Source: Odontesthes bonariensis (taxonomy: Eukaryota > Chordata > Actinopteri > Atheriniformes > Atherinopsidae). Taken from it: a stretch of 64,000 nucleotides of DNA. Below are positions 44,546-56,639 of this stretch, piece after piece. The stretch lies in NCBI RefSeq assembly GCF_027942865.1, contig NC_134527.1:1500748-1564747 (forward strand), given 5' to 3'. Under the pieces are notes generated by a model. It worked only from the letters and a program-made list of their open reading frames with translations, was not told where the DNA came from and searched no databases. Made by a program: the position numbers and the translations under genes. The number at the start of each line of letters is the position of its first letter. Position 1 is the first letter of the stretch.

Positions 44546-45352
44546 GAGGAGGAAGTGTTGCTGACTCATTGCTGAGCAGCACACACTGCCTCGGTTGTAC
44601 TCAAAAGCAATATTATTCCCAGCTGTGCATGAAATCGCTGCAGCTTTGTAATGGAAAAAGCAGAATAGGAGGAGTAGTGTGGATGCTGCCTGCTGGAAAC
44701 TGTGCAGCGGCTTCACTTCCAGCCAGTTAGTTTTCAGCTGAAGTTTTGTCTCTGATGTTTGAACGACGTGAAGAAGAATTGATGAGCTGAATCAGGCTCA
44801 GAAAGAACACACCGGAGGGCCAAACCCTCCTCTGGTGACACGTTAACGGCTTAAACAAGATGTAGGAAGCTGAACGTAAACTTTGAACCTGTTTGCTCTG
44901 TTCTGAGAACTCTGTGTGTGTTTTTATGCAGAGTTTCACATTCCAGCAACCCCGAGTTAATGGCCCCAAGCTTCTTAGCACAAAGCTACGGTTGAAAGGC
45001 CCTGGAGTTATTTCTGTGTTCCTGTGTTCCTTTATGTCCTGAAAATGTGCAGCAGAGAGCGGATTCACTGACAGCTGATGTTTAAAGTGTTCCCTGAATG
45101 ACGGCGGAGCCACCCCGAAGCACAAAGCAGCTGGACTGAACCACCAAAGTGCAGGTTCAGAGCTTCTGTGAGGTGTCCGGACCTCTGAAATAATTCTAAA
45201 GCAAAGATGTCAAACATCCTCAGATTACAGCTTCTCTGATGTTAGAATCTTTTCCTTTAATTTATCTACTTTGTGACCTCGTGCCTCTGTGTACTTCTAC
45301 CCTGTCAGGAAGCAAATGGCCAGCTGAGAAATTAACCAGTGGGCTGCGAGTA
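44546..45352. other. lmo4 intronic DNA, nothing recognised
   Basis: No repeat family or exon recognised. The 132-codon minus frame at 44727-45125 has no domain and lacks convincing exon borders. Confidence 0.4.
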
Positions 45353-45948
45353 CGTATCATTAAAGCTTATTAAAGCTCATAACGCATTATCACAGCTTAT
45401 TACGTATAATTACAGCTTATAATGTATTATTACAGCTTATTAAAGCTTATTACGTATAATTACAGCTTATTACAGCTTATAATGTATTATTACAGCTTAT
45501 TAAAGCTTATTACGTATAATTACAGCTTATTACAGCTTATAACATATTATTACAGCTTATAACGTATTATTACAGCTTATTACAGTTTATTAAAGCTCAT
45601 TACGTATTATTACAGTTTATTGCAGCTTATTACAGTTTATTACAGCTTATTAAAGCGTATTACGTATTATTACAGTTTATTGCAGCTTATTACAGTTTAT
45701 TACAGCTTATTACAGCTTATTAAGGCGTATTACGTATTATTACAGTTTATTACAGCTTATTACAGCTTATTAAAGTGTATTAAAGCGCATTACGTATTAT
45801 TACAGCTTATTACAGCTTATTAAAGTGTATTAAAGCGCATTACGTATTATTACAGTTTATTACAGCTTATTACGTATTATTACAGCTTATTACGTATTAT
45901 TACGTATTATTACAGCTTATTACAGCTTATTACGTATTATTACAGTTT
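45353..45948 (+). repeat. TTATTACAGC/TTACGTA minisatellite
   Basis: About 600 bp of 10- to 12-bp units alternating 'ttattacagc', 'ttattaaagc' and 'ttacgtatta'. It contains many TACGTA palindromes. Confidence 0.93.
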
Positions 45949-46256
45949 CTGGTTGAGCACTGATCAGCTGTGCCTGCAGCACCTGATACCTGCTTAGATG
46001 CATCGTTGCAGGCAGAGATGTCGCAGTTAAAGCTCAGAGAACGGAGATAATGGTTCATGAGTTCATATTTTATTTGCTCTGGCAGAATGTTCCGGCCCAG
46101 ATTTCAGATTTCAGTCGAATGAACTGAGAAGCTTCACATTAAAGTTCAACTAACTGAGTTTATTCAGGCAGATCCTGCTTTTCATGAGCGTACAGGTACA
46201 AGCCCAGGTCAGCCTCAGGCTGTTATCCACGTGATGTTTCACATAAAGTTTAAATT

Positions 46257-46969
46257 TTAAAGGGACAGTTTGCCTCTTCTGACATGAAGCTGTGTAACAT
46301 CCCATATCAGCAACATCATTTCTGAACATCTTCTTACCCCCTGCTGCGTGCTGTGAGCAGAGTTCCAGCCTCGTTTTGGTGTTGATGAAGGTAGTCCGGC
46401 TAGTTGGCTGGGGTTTAAAAAATAAAGCGTTTTGCTTCTCAGAACAATATGCGTTCAACAGAGTAATACATTTGCATCACAAAATGGTTCTCCAGGAAAA
46501 AGTCAGACCTCACAATCACTTGGCCCTATTTTCTCTCCCTTCGTATCACTGCCTGCTGCCGCCTGCCGACAGCCGCGCCTGTTACGGTGTTTGCTGCTCG
46601 GTCTGCACAGCAGGCAAGGCATCTTTATTTATATAGCGCATTTCATACCACAGGCAACTCAATGTGCTTTGCAGGCAGTGATACGAAGGGAGAGAAAATA
46701 GGGCCAAGAGATTGTGAGGTCTCACTTTTCCTGGAGAACCATTTTGTGATGCAAATGTATTACTCTGTTGAACGCATATTGTTCTGAGAAGCAAGACGCT
46801 TTATTTTTTAAACCCCAGCCAACTAGCCGGACTACCTTCATCAACACCAAAACGAGGCTGGAACTCTGCTCACAGGACGCAGCAGGGGGTAAGAAGATGT
46901 TCAGAAATGATGTTGCTGATATGGGATGTTACACAGCTTCATGTCAAAAGAGGCGAACTGTCCCTTTAA
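46257..46969. mobile_element. Foldback (TTAA) element, complete copy
   Basis: TTAAAGGGACAGTTTGCCTC begins the left arm and ...GGCGAACTGTCCCTTTAA ends the right arm. The arms (about 46257-46600 and 46670-46969) are inverted repeats about 300 bp long, around a short centre with an L2-type tail fragment (46615-46675). No transposase. Each arm opens a roughly 70-codon frame that is repeated in all family copies but shows no domain. Confidence 0.88.
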
Positions 46970-49290
46970 TAGCACAGTAGTGACATGAACTTCTCTGCTG
47001 AGCTTCAGTTAGCAGCACATCTGGAACGGGACGTCTTTCCTGTAAACTTTGTTCAGTTCACTTTCTCACAATCTTGGAAGAATTCTCTCATGTGGAACAG
47101 TTGCTGTCGCAGTAATTATTTCAGTCTGAGAGCAGGTTTGATTCACCTTAAACAGTCTTAACTCACATGTTTTATTCTAAGATGTCTTAAAGCAGCCAGA
47201 GGCGGCGTTTTCAGGCTCGACTATCCGACCTCCATGAGAAGCAAACCCAGCTCCAAGCCTCTGAAACGTGGGATTGTGTCCTCTTTGTTTGGAATAAATG
47301 AGCTTCTGCTGCTGAAACTTTTTTATCTTCGCTGTACTAAAAGCCTCCCGAACCTAAAGCACAAGTTTCCCTCTTTTCTTTTCTTTTACATCTCTTAGAC
47401 TCTGAGCCTTTTGGTCTTCCATCAGCAGGAAATGACTCGTCACACCTCACATGACATCATCCTAAATTCTTGCTTTAATAACTCGGAGCCTCCTCCACAT
47501 CTAACATGTGTTTGTTGACACTATCATAAGCTGCATTTTGAATGAGATGTGATGAACCCAACTTTCCCCTGACCCTAATAATGGGAACAGCATGTAGAAT
47601 ATGAACCCGCCTCGCCTGTCTGAGAATGAGCCCGATGGAATCAGCTCCTACTGTAGGTGGTGTCCGAGTTTTTCTCTGGAAAATGCCAATAATTCAGTGT
47701 TTTCAGAGAGCTTCAGAGGGGCACTGCCCCCCCCAGGAACAAGTCCTGCCCCCCCGAGAAATGCCCTGTCCATCCAAAGAAAACTGGCCAGAAAAAAGGC
47801 CACGATTCATTATCTCTGTTTGTGTCTTGTATTGATAGAATAAATGCAGGTGGTGATTTAAAAAAAGAATATATCTGCAAAGTTTATAGCTTTATTTATT
47901 TTTTGTTATCGTGTCGTCCCCCCCCCCCCCCCCCCCCCCTCCTCCTCCGTAACCTTAACCCCTTGCTGCTGAAAAAAAAGGCGATTTTCACATTTTCGGA
48001 TGTTTTTGTTGTATATAATGATCTGAAATGTAGACTTAATTAAGGTAATAAAAAGCTGGAGTTGGCTGTTCTACATTCCTTTACAAAAAAAAAACAAAAA
48101 ACAAAAGAAAACTTCATAAACCATATTTTCATTACCGAATTGAATTATTACTATTATTATTATTATTATTATGCTTGAAGTTGTAGTAGTGGTTTTCCAC
48201 CTTTTTTTTTTTTTTTCTTCTCAGGTATTGTTTTCTGCCCCCCCCAGATGAGCTAACTGCCCCCCCACACATGCCATTCTGCTCACACCTCTGGTGGACG
48301 TGCATGTCTGACCGTCACTTTCTCTGCTTCATGGTCCCTGGGAGGCTGTTTTCTTTGATCAGCTGCAAACAGCAGCACATCTGCTCACCTGCCTCAGCCC
48401 ACAGCTGGAATGCCGGAGGCAGCATCAACAACCTGCATGCATGTGCACGAGTAATCCCTCCGTTATTCCACACATTCAGGCTAATGAATAGAAAATACAA
48501 GCTTTCCCAGCCCCGGATTTCTGTCTGCAAAGATGCAACTGAGTTTAGCAACAGCTACTGGGGACAGAGTGAAAACTGGGCCGATCATTTGGGATGTTCT
48601 AAATGTTTATTACTGATGCTGTTGAAGCAAACTTGCAGGAACGTTTTCCCACTGAGGACGCAGGCAGCTGGAGGAGCAGCTACAGCCACCGAGCAGTCAG
48701 TAAAACAGGAGTTTATGAAAAGGAACATGATGAGCCAATAAAAACTCATTCTGATGTCTTTCACATCATTATCTCTCCTGTGGACTGCAGGACAACAGCT
48801 GTGTTTTCATGAGAATAAAACTTACAGGTCAAAGGTGATAAGAGGTTGCATCATCACACCATGACACACTGAGTCAACTCATAATTTATTACTGACTAAA
48901 TTAAAACCAAATTGTGTGTCTGCCTCAAAAAACCTGTTCAGATTCAGTTTATTCTGCTTATAATAACTTTTATTTATTGGAGTTATTATCGCCTTCAGGC
49001 AGCAACAGTCTTAAATATGTAAATCTATTTCCTCTTTTTAATGAACACAAAGGGAACTATTTCCTGATGCAGATGCGTGAAAATACCCTTTCACAAAGGG
49101 AGCTCTCTACAGATGTTATCATGCCATGTTATACTACTATATATATATATATATATATATATATTTACTACTGCGCTCAGTAATGATAAAAACTGCAGGA
49201 ATAATGTAGAAAAAGTCTATGACCAACCATCCTTACTTATTAATGATAATTTAAGGCTACATCTGTTACTTTGGGCTTAACTTCTAAAGA
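46970..49290. other. lmo4 intron DNA with simple repeats
   Basis: Poly-C at about 47918-47939, A- and T-runs near 48085 and 48210, and (AT)n at 49137-49164. A non-repetitive stretch 48380-48560 may be regulatory. No exon recognised. Confidence 0.4.
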
Positions 49291-49640
49291 GTCCAGACTA
49301 AACATGGAGAAGCAGCATTTAGCTGTTCTGCTGCAAACAAGTGGAACAAACTGCCAGTGGAGATTAAACTTTCACCAAATGGAGACATTTTTAAATCCAG
49401 GTTAAAGACATTTCTGTTCTCATGTGTCTATGCATGAAATCTGCACGATATCTTTGAACTTATCTGGACTGTTGCTTGCTTTTAATCATTTAAATTATTT
49501 TATTTGTTTCTCTTTATATTATTTTATGTATTCTTAATGCTTCTTCCACTCCCTGCTGCAATGCTTTTATTTGATGTGAAGCACTTTGAACTGTTTGTAC
49601 ATAAAATGTGCTATATAAATAAATTTGATTTGATTTGATT
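49291..49640 (+). mobile_element. LINE 3' end, (ATTTG)n family
   Basis: It encodes the end of the LINE protein ([15 protein letters not shown] then [15 protein letters not shown] and stop), followed by the 3'UTR and an ATTTG repeat tail. Confidence 0.85.
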
Positions 49641-49939
49641 TTGATGAAATAAACCCCAGAAATATGCGGCAGCATAGTTTAAAGATGATTAAAAGTCAGT
49701 TTATCTTCATCTTATATGTATGCAGCAGAAATATATGATGATTTGCATGGTGTGGTTATCAGATAATGAGCCAATAATTCGGTTTTAATCCTTAAAAAAG
49801 ACCTCTTCTCACTCTTCTGACCCTGATTCAAGTTTCAGAGACCCCCGTAATAAGAGCCCACCTCCATAATAAATGCCGGGATTCCGCGTGCACGGCAGAG
49901 GGCTCGCTTTATTAAAAAAAAAGTAAGAATTCAACTTAC

Positions 49940-50277
49940 CTCACTGCTCTGAACTTGCACTGAGCACTGAAAGAACCCGCGTTGGCAGTTCGTTTTCCGT
50001 TCGCTTTCAGCTTAAAATCCGGGAGATTCGGAAGAAAAAGCCGGCAACTTTCCAGCTGTTATATTCTCCGTGAAGCTCGTGAAGCTCGTTGTCTCTTTTC
50101 CCATTTAAATCAATTTAAAGCAGCTTCTCAGATGCCCACCGACGGCTCACTGGAAGCCAATAAGCTGCTGCGCTTTGTCCCTGCGGCAGCCACCAAACAG
50201 CCTCCTCAGGATTTAACTCCAAGAGCTGCAACTCCTTCCTGACATCATGCAGAAGGTGTGGCTTCAATGTGACGTCA
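49940..50277 (-). promoter_or_regulatory. lmo4: lmo4 first exon (5'UTR) and promoter, with CRE
   Basis: A donor GAG|GTAAGT on the minus strand at 49939 ends a non-coding exon whose length is unknown; the coding exon 2 acceptor is the next acceptor in line. A palindromic cAMP response element TGACGTCA lies at 50270-50277 and an inverted CCAAT box near 50158. The block is non-repetitive and ends abruptly at the repeats from 50296. Transcript start not determined. Confidence 0.55.
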
Positions 50278-50295
50278 GCCTGATGGAGGCTGATA

Positions 50296-50350
50296 ATAAT
50301 AATAATAATAATATATTTTATTTATGAAGCACTTTACATCAATTTAATGA
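50296..50350 (-). mobile_element. LINE tail fragment with (AAT)n
   Basis: 'taataataatatattttatt' then 'tatgaagcactttacatcaa' is the reverse complement of an L2-type 3' terminus. It lies immediately upstream of the lmo4 CRE. Confidence 0.5.
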
Positions 50351-50379
50351 CCTCATAGTGCTAAAATGTGATGGTGAGG

Positions 50380-52233
50380 CTGGTTTAAGGCTGATTTATG
50401 GCTGATTTATGGCTGATTTATGGCTGATGTGAGGCTGATTTAAGGCTGATTTATGGCTGATTTATGGCTGATTTAAGGCTGATGTGAGGCTGATTTAAGG
50501 CTGATTTAAGGCTGATGTGAGGCTGATTTAAGGCTGATGTGAGGCGGATTTAAGGCTGATTTAAGGCTGATGTGAGGCTGATTTAAGGCTGATGTGAGGC
50601 GGATTTAAGGCTGATTTAAGGCTGATGTGAGGCTGATTTAAGGCTGATGTGAGGCTGATGGGAGGCTGATTTAAGGCGGATTTAAGGCTGATGTGAGGCG
50701 GATTCAAGGCTGATGTGAGGCTGATTTAAGGCTGATGTGAGGCTGATGTGAGGCGGATTTAAGGCTGATGTGAGGCTGATTTAAGGCTGATGTGAGGCTG
50801 ATTTAAGGCTGATGTGAGGCTGATGGGAGGCTGATTTAAGGCGGATTTAAGGCTGATGTGAGGCTGATGGGAGGCGGATTTAAGGCTGATGTGAGGCTGA
50901 TGGGAGGCTGATTTAAGGCGGATTTAAGGCTGATGTGAGGCGGATTTAAGGCTGATGTGAGGCTGATTTAAGGCTGATGTGAGGCTGATGGGAGGCTGAT
51001 TTAAGGCGGATTTAAGGCTGATGTGAGGCTGATTTAAGGCTGATTTATGGCTGATTTATGACTGATTTATGGCTGATGTGAGGCTGATTTAAGGCTGATT
51101 TATGGCTGATTTATGACTGATTTATGGCTGATGTGAGGCTGATTTAAGGCTGATTTAAGGCTGATGTGAGGCTGATTTAAGGCTGATTTAAGGCTGATGT
51201 GAGGCTGATTTAAGGCTGATTTATGGCTGATTTATGACTGATTTATGGTTGATGTGAGGCTGATTTAAGGCTGATTTATGGCTGATTTATGGCTGATTTA
51301 AGGCTGATGTGAGGCTGATTTAAGGCTGATTTAAGGCTGATGTGAGGCTGATTTAAGGCTGATGTGAGGCGGATTTAAGGCTGATTTAAGGCTGATGTGA
51401 GGCTGATTTAAGGCTGATGTGAGGCGGATTTAAGGCTGATTTAAGGCTGATGTGAGGCTGATTTAAGGCTGATGTGAGGCTGATGGGAGGCTGATTTAAG
51501 GCGGATTTAAGGCTGATGTGAGGCGGATTCAAGGCTGATGTGAGGCTGATTTAAGGCTGATGTGAGGCTGATGTGAGGCGGATTTAAGGCTGATGTGAGG
51601 CTGATTTAAGGCTGATGTGAGGCTGATTTAAGGCTGATGTGAGGCTGATGGGAGGCTGATTTAAGGCGGATTTAAGGCTGATGTGAGGCTGATGGGAGGC
51701 GGATTTAAGGCTGATGTGAGGCTGATGGGAGGCTGATTTCAGGCGGATTTAAGGCTGATGTGAGGCGGATTTAAGGCTGATGTGAGGCTGATTTAAGGCT
51801 GATGTGAGGCTGATGGGAGGCTGATTTAAGGCGGATTTAAGGCTGATGTGAGGCGGATTTAAGGCTGATGTGAGGCTGATTTAAGGTTGATGTGAGGCTG
51901 ATGGGAGGCTGATTTAAGGCTGATGTGAGGCTGATTTAAGGCTGATGTGAGGCTGATTTAAGGCGAATTTAAGTCAGATGTGAGGCTGATTTAAGGCAGA
52001 TGTGAGGCTGATTTAAGGCAGATTTAAGGCTGATGTGAGGCTGATTTAAGTCTGATGTGAGGCTGATTTAAGGCGGATTTAAGGCTGATGTGAGGCTGAT
52101 TTAAGTCTGATGTGAGGCTGATTTAAGGCAGATTTAAGGCTGATGTGAGGCTGATTTAAGTCTGATGTGAGGCTGATTTAAGGCGGATTTAAGGCTGATG
52201 TGAGGCTGATTTAAGTCTGATGTGAGGCTGATG
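50380..52233 (+). repeat. 11-bp minisatellite with higher-order structure
   Basis: About 1.85 kb of 11-bp units, 'ggctgatttaa', 'ggctgatgtga', 'ggcggatttaa', 'ggctgatggga' and 'ggctgatttat'. Long runs of the same unit order recur: the block from about 50480 to 51010 reappears at about 51300 to 51830, showing duplication of multi-unit blocks. It lies within about 150 bp of the lmo4 promoter. Confidence 0.97.
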
Positions 52234-52757
52234 CACTGAAAAAAACTCATAAGATTTACTTAAAAAACCCTTTGTAAGTATTTGCACTCAGATGATTTAA
52301 GTAATATTTAATGCTGCAATATCAAGTAAATTTTACTCACCATAAAACATAACAGTTATGAAGATATTAAGCAACATTTACTTAATTACATCTAAGTTTT
52401 AAGTTATATTTATTTAAACAAATGAAGTAAAGTCTACTTGTTTTTCATAGGCAGATTTTAAGTAAATTTTATATATCTGTAGTATTTTCTGTTATGAAGT
52501 AACTTAGTAGATTTTAACGACACACTTTCAGAGTAAAGTTTATGTAGTATTTCTAGGTTTATGTACACACAACTATTAAACATTTAAATTGTATGAGGAA
52601 ACCTAAGTAAAACTTACTCTTCCCCCATAATTCATGTATTACGTTAATAAAATGTTTAATTTTACTTAAGAAGCTCGAGTTCTTACTGAATCTTAAAAAT
52701 ACTGACAGTTACTCTAATAGAGTTTACTTCACCAAAAAGTCACTTTTTTTCAGGGTG
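52234..52757 (+). mobile_element. CACTGAAAAAA-ended element, copy 2
   Basis: It starts CACTGAAAAAAACTC and ends 'ttttttcagggtg' (terminal CAGTG altered). It is inserted in the last unit of the 11-bp array: 'gtgaggctgatg' before it and 'ggtgaggctga' after it. The body is the reverse complement of 21773-22312. Confidence 0.75.
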
Positions 52758-52969
52758 AGGCTGAACTCCAGGCTGCCCCATAAAAGATTGGACAATTCAA
52801 ATTCTGTTTAAAATGAAAAAATAAACAGTTTAATTGCATTGTAATTTGTGGTTAAAACTCGCTGTTTGATAAATATCGCCCTCTACAGGATATGGTGTGT
52901 GTGTGCAGGGTAGTTTTGTGTTTGATATGTGATAAATATATAAATATATTAATATATATATATTAAATG
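52758..52969. repeat. Repeat shared in reverse with 56384-56440
   Basis: 52850-52910 ('aatatcgccctctacaggat' core) is found inverted at 56384-56435. It is followed by (AT)-rich DNA and the hAT at 52970. Confidence 0.6.
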
Positions 52970-54004
52970 TAGGGCTGGGCGGTTCTGGAAAAAATGAGTA
53001 TCACGGTTTTTTTAATAAAAAATAATATCACGGTTTTCTGCACGTTTTTTTTTAAACAAATTTAAATCTTTATTTAACTCAAATCCAAAGTCAATTTCTG
53101 CTATTATTCAGTTTGCTTAACAAAAATATTTAACATAAAATACAGCATGACTAATACGGCCAAGGCTGTTTTGGTAATGTGCAATGTGCACAATGTCCAT
53201 GGCTATAACCTCCATGAAGTTTACCTAGAACAGATATTCACACATTCTGTTTGTCAGAACACCTATAAAATAAAAAAGCACAGAGGAGCCATTTACTTCT
53301 AAAATGAACTGCAATGAACTATATGAAGTTCACCTACAACAGGCATTTACACACACTGTGTTATCCAGAACACTGTAATAAAAACAGAGAAGACCCATTG
53401 ACTGAACTATTACCAACAACTCTGACAAAAATGGGGAAATTATTCAGAACTATTCATTTGGGCGACAGTGCCGCAGACATCGCCGCAGGAGGAGAGAAAG
53501 GAGGCCTCTGATTGGTCAACTCTACATCCGCTCTACACTATGCGTATTTCCGGTTTGCTAACCGGCTAATGGTGACGCTAACCGTGCTAACCGTGACGAT
53601 TCTTTCGCCTCTCTGCCAGCTCCAGTAGTAGCAATATTTCTTCTATTTCTCGATCGATCAGCTGCATCTCAATCAAAGTGCGCATTCGTCCAGTCGCCAT
53701 TGTTGTTGAATGACCTCCGTAACGTAACACCCACAATCCTAGCTTGTTCGTGATTGTCCCTCTTGCGTTGTGGCGTGGGATTAACATAGCGCAGACAGCG
53801 CTTCAAGGCATAAATCAAAAATAACTGCGTCGTGTCTGCGACAAGCTCACTGCTACACACTGCTGCGAAGTATACACGAGCCTTTAGGCGGCTCGTTAAG
53901 AAAAAAAAAAAAAAACAGAACAAAACCGTCTCTCATCAAAAAGCGAACCTTGTGTAGGTGTGAACCGAGATCACGGTTTTTTAACGGTATACCGCCCAGC
54001 CATA
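52970..54004. mobile_element. Non-autonomous hAT, 1035 bp, exact duplication
   Basis: The ends TAGGGCTGGGCGGTTCTG and ...GGTATACCGCCCAGCCATA are bordered by ATTAAATG at 52962-52969 and 54005-54012, an exact 8-bp target duplication. The subterminal 'tatcacggtttttt' and 'gatcacggttttttaacgg' sequences mirror each other. The internal frames (66 and 84 codons, minus) have no domain. It differs from the BED-finger family. Confidence 0.9.
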
Positions 54005-54012
54005 ATTAAATG

Positions 54013-54443
54013 CATAGAGTATTGGTAACATTTATCTGGTAACATTTATCAAAAGAATAATGGTAATGATTACCTCATTTTAGTGAGTAATGTAACATAA
54101 TGCAATCAAGTAAACTAAAATATCAAGCACAAGAAAATAATTCAAATCTACTAAGTTACTTAATAACAGCAAATACTACAGATATATAAAATTTACCTAA
54201 AATTTGGAGTAAAATGATGTTCCTGCCTATGAAAAACAAGTAGACTTTACTTCATTTGTTTAAATAAATCTAACTTAAAACTTAGATGGAATTAATTACT
54301 TCATATCTTCACAACTGTTATGTTTTACGGTAAGTAAGATTTACTTGATATTGCAGCATTAAATTTTACTTAAATCATTTGAGTGCAAATACTTATGAAG
54401 GTTTTTTTTTTTAAGTAAATCTTATGAGTTATTTTTTTCAGTG
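54013..54443 (-). mobile_element. CACTGAAAAAA-ended element, copy 3 (one end)
   Basis: From about 54130 the sequence follows 22030-22312 and ends TTTTTTTCAGTG. The other terminus is missing. Confidence 0.65.
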
Positions 54444-55724
54444 TAAATACAATGAACTGGTTTTATGTTCACAGCAGCATCATACAGTGCAAACTCTGTG
54501 CTCCACAGGCAGCTTTGTCACATAATCATAATATCTTATATATCTGAATAAGTAATGAACCAAAAAATAAGTAAATATTAAAGAGTTTCTGTGACGTGAT
54601 GTGTGGAGGAGCCTGGTTTTAATGCCAGTAAAAGACAGCAACATATCAGTGTTGTGCAGAACATCAGTTTCACCACAAACTGGCTTTGGAGTCCCAGAAA
54701 TAACGAAAGGACACTCGTTAATGATATGAAACGAATACATCTATTGCTCAGCCTGCATTTGATCATTTTCTGGATGCGCTGGTGCTTTGGGCTGTCGTGT
54801 ATAAGAAGCTTCTTTTTTTTTTTTTCAGGCGAGGGCGCTGGGGAAAACTGCTCTAACCACAGTGTCAGTTTCCTGTCACCACCTTTAATTATGTGGTTAT
54901 TTATAGCAGCGTAAGTGCCTCTTGTGGTTTAACTAAGCCTATGGTCTGGACTACAGTCATACATCACACCTGCAGGGGCCCATAATAAGCACAGCCGAGT
55001 TTTACTGTCTGGGACGAGGCTGCTCAGGGATCCACCGTCTCACAGGTCATCTGTTTATCTTCATACTCTCATATTAGCAGAAACTGGCATGTGTGAGAAA
55101 TCATAAAGCACGGCTCAAACTGACTGTGTTATTTTGATCCAAATGGAAACAGCTGCTATGATTGTAAAATATGTGTTTAGAAAAATACTAATTCAAACAC
55201 ATCTAAGAAAGCTTTAAGGAGGTGGAGGCTGCTCAGAGTTCTTCCAGTGACATGAAAGAGATTGTTGTTGTTGCCACATGCAGAACCTGCTGGTTCCCGT
55301 GATTACAGCAATAATTTGAAGAGCCTGACCTCTAATGGACAAACTGTCCAGGTGCAATGTGGAATATTTTACAGAGAAACAGCACGGAATATAGTTTTAA
55401 TAAAGCAGTTTTCATCTTTATGGAATATTTTGAGCTGCATCTGTAAAGGTAAAAGTAAACAGATGATGGACCTGTTTTATGGTGTGTGTCTTCATCAGCC
55501 AGGCTGTCAGCTGCCCATAAACTGATTAATAACATGGTGGAAGACTCCTCAGAATAATTCATGATGGATTTCTCATGATGGAAATATATTAAGAAAGGGG
55601 AAAAGAATAATTTAAAATATATATAAAATATATATGAAATTAATTTTTTTAAATATATTTATATTAAAAAATATATATATATTTTTAAAATATATATATA
55701 TTTATTTTATTTTTTTATTTAGTC

Positions 55725-55770
<46 letters not shown>

Positions 55771-55920
55771 AGTTAGTAGTAGTATTTTTTATTAGAATTG
55801 ATATTATTATTGTTGTTGTTAATATACAATCATTGTAAATATTAATAATTTTTTTGAGCTACTGGACTAATTGGAATTTCCCCCATTGGGGGGTGAATAA
55901 AGTATTTTTCTATTCTATTC
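54444..55920. other. Intergenic DNA between lmo4 and lrsam1
   Basis: Short frames without domains. (TTATTA)n lies at about 55728-55770, and a LINE tail ends at 55920 ('cattggggggtgaataaagt'). Confidence 0.45.
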
Positions 55921-55924
55921 TAAG

Positions 55925-56085
55925 ATCAAATCATGTACAAAACAATTCAAAGTGCTTTACATGAAATAAAAGCATTGCAGCAGGGAGTGGAAGAAGCATT
56001 AAAAATACGTAAATGAATAAAAGAAACAAATCAAATAATTTTAATTAATTTGAAAAAAAGCAACAGTCTAGATAAATTAAACAGG
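55925..56085 (-). mobile_element. LINE tail, (ATTTG)n family, reverse
   Basis: The reverse complement of the family 3'UTR ('caaagtgctttacatgaaat', 'gcagcagggagtggaagaag'). Confidence 0.75.
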
Positions 56086-56639
56086 TTCAGCTGTGAAACA
56101 AAGGAAGTGAAACAGTGATTTACTTTCAGTTTTAATTCGGTAGAAGAAGGAGAAAAAAAAATATTTCTGGACTTTTTAAGTGTTTCTCTGTCGTGTTCAC
56201 AGGGAGACTTTCTGCTTTAATTACGGATCTTATCCGTTTCTCCATACTAAGGATGTTTAGCCTTAGTAACAGTTTCTGACTTTCTTTCTTTCTTCTTTGA
56301 CTGTGTGAAGAGTTTTGAAAAAGTAAACAAACGGAAGGCGCAGCCAACTGAAATAACTTCCCCCCTGGAGCTATCCTGCACACACACACCACATCCTGTA
56401 GAGGGCGATATTCACCGAACAGCCAGTTTTAACGACTAAAAAAAATATACAGAAGAAGACGTCATACAGTCAGTGGTGCGTTCACTAACCTCGGAATTTG
56501 GACAGATGCGAACAATAACTGTTTATTTCCACATCTGCCAATTTACATTAATTAATGAATTACTGTCCAACCATTCTCAGTAAACTTTCTTTATATTTAT
56601 TTGGTCTTTAAAGAGTTAAGTAAAGCATATTGTGTTTTT

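Larger units (their letters stand above)
43278..49939 (-). other. lmo4: lmo4 intron 1 (6.7 kb)
   Basis: Contains a LINE tail with ATGG repeats, a 0.6-kb minisatellite, a complete foldback, an L2-like LINE end and several non-repetitive stretches that may hold enhancers. The 156-codon plus frame at 48271-48741 has no domain and is judged spurious. Confidence 0.7.

Noticed and set aside
46768..46980. Recurring frame beginning MNAYCSEKQ in foldback arms
   Set aside because: It is repeated in all arms because the DNA is repeated. It has no domain, and the antisense arm frame is similarly open. Not listed as a gene.
48271..48741. 156-codon plus-strand frame in lmo4 intron 1
   Set aside because: No domain, unusual composition, overlapped by another frame on the minus strand and no supporting splice sites.
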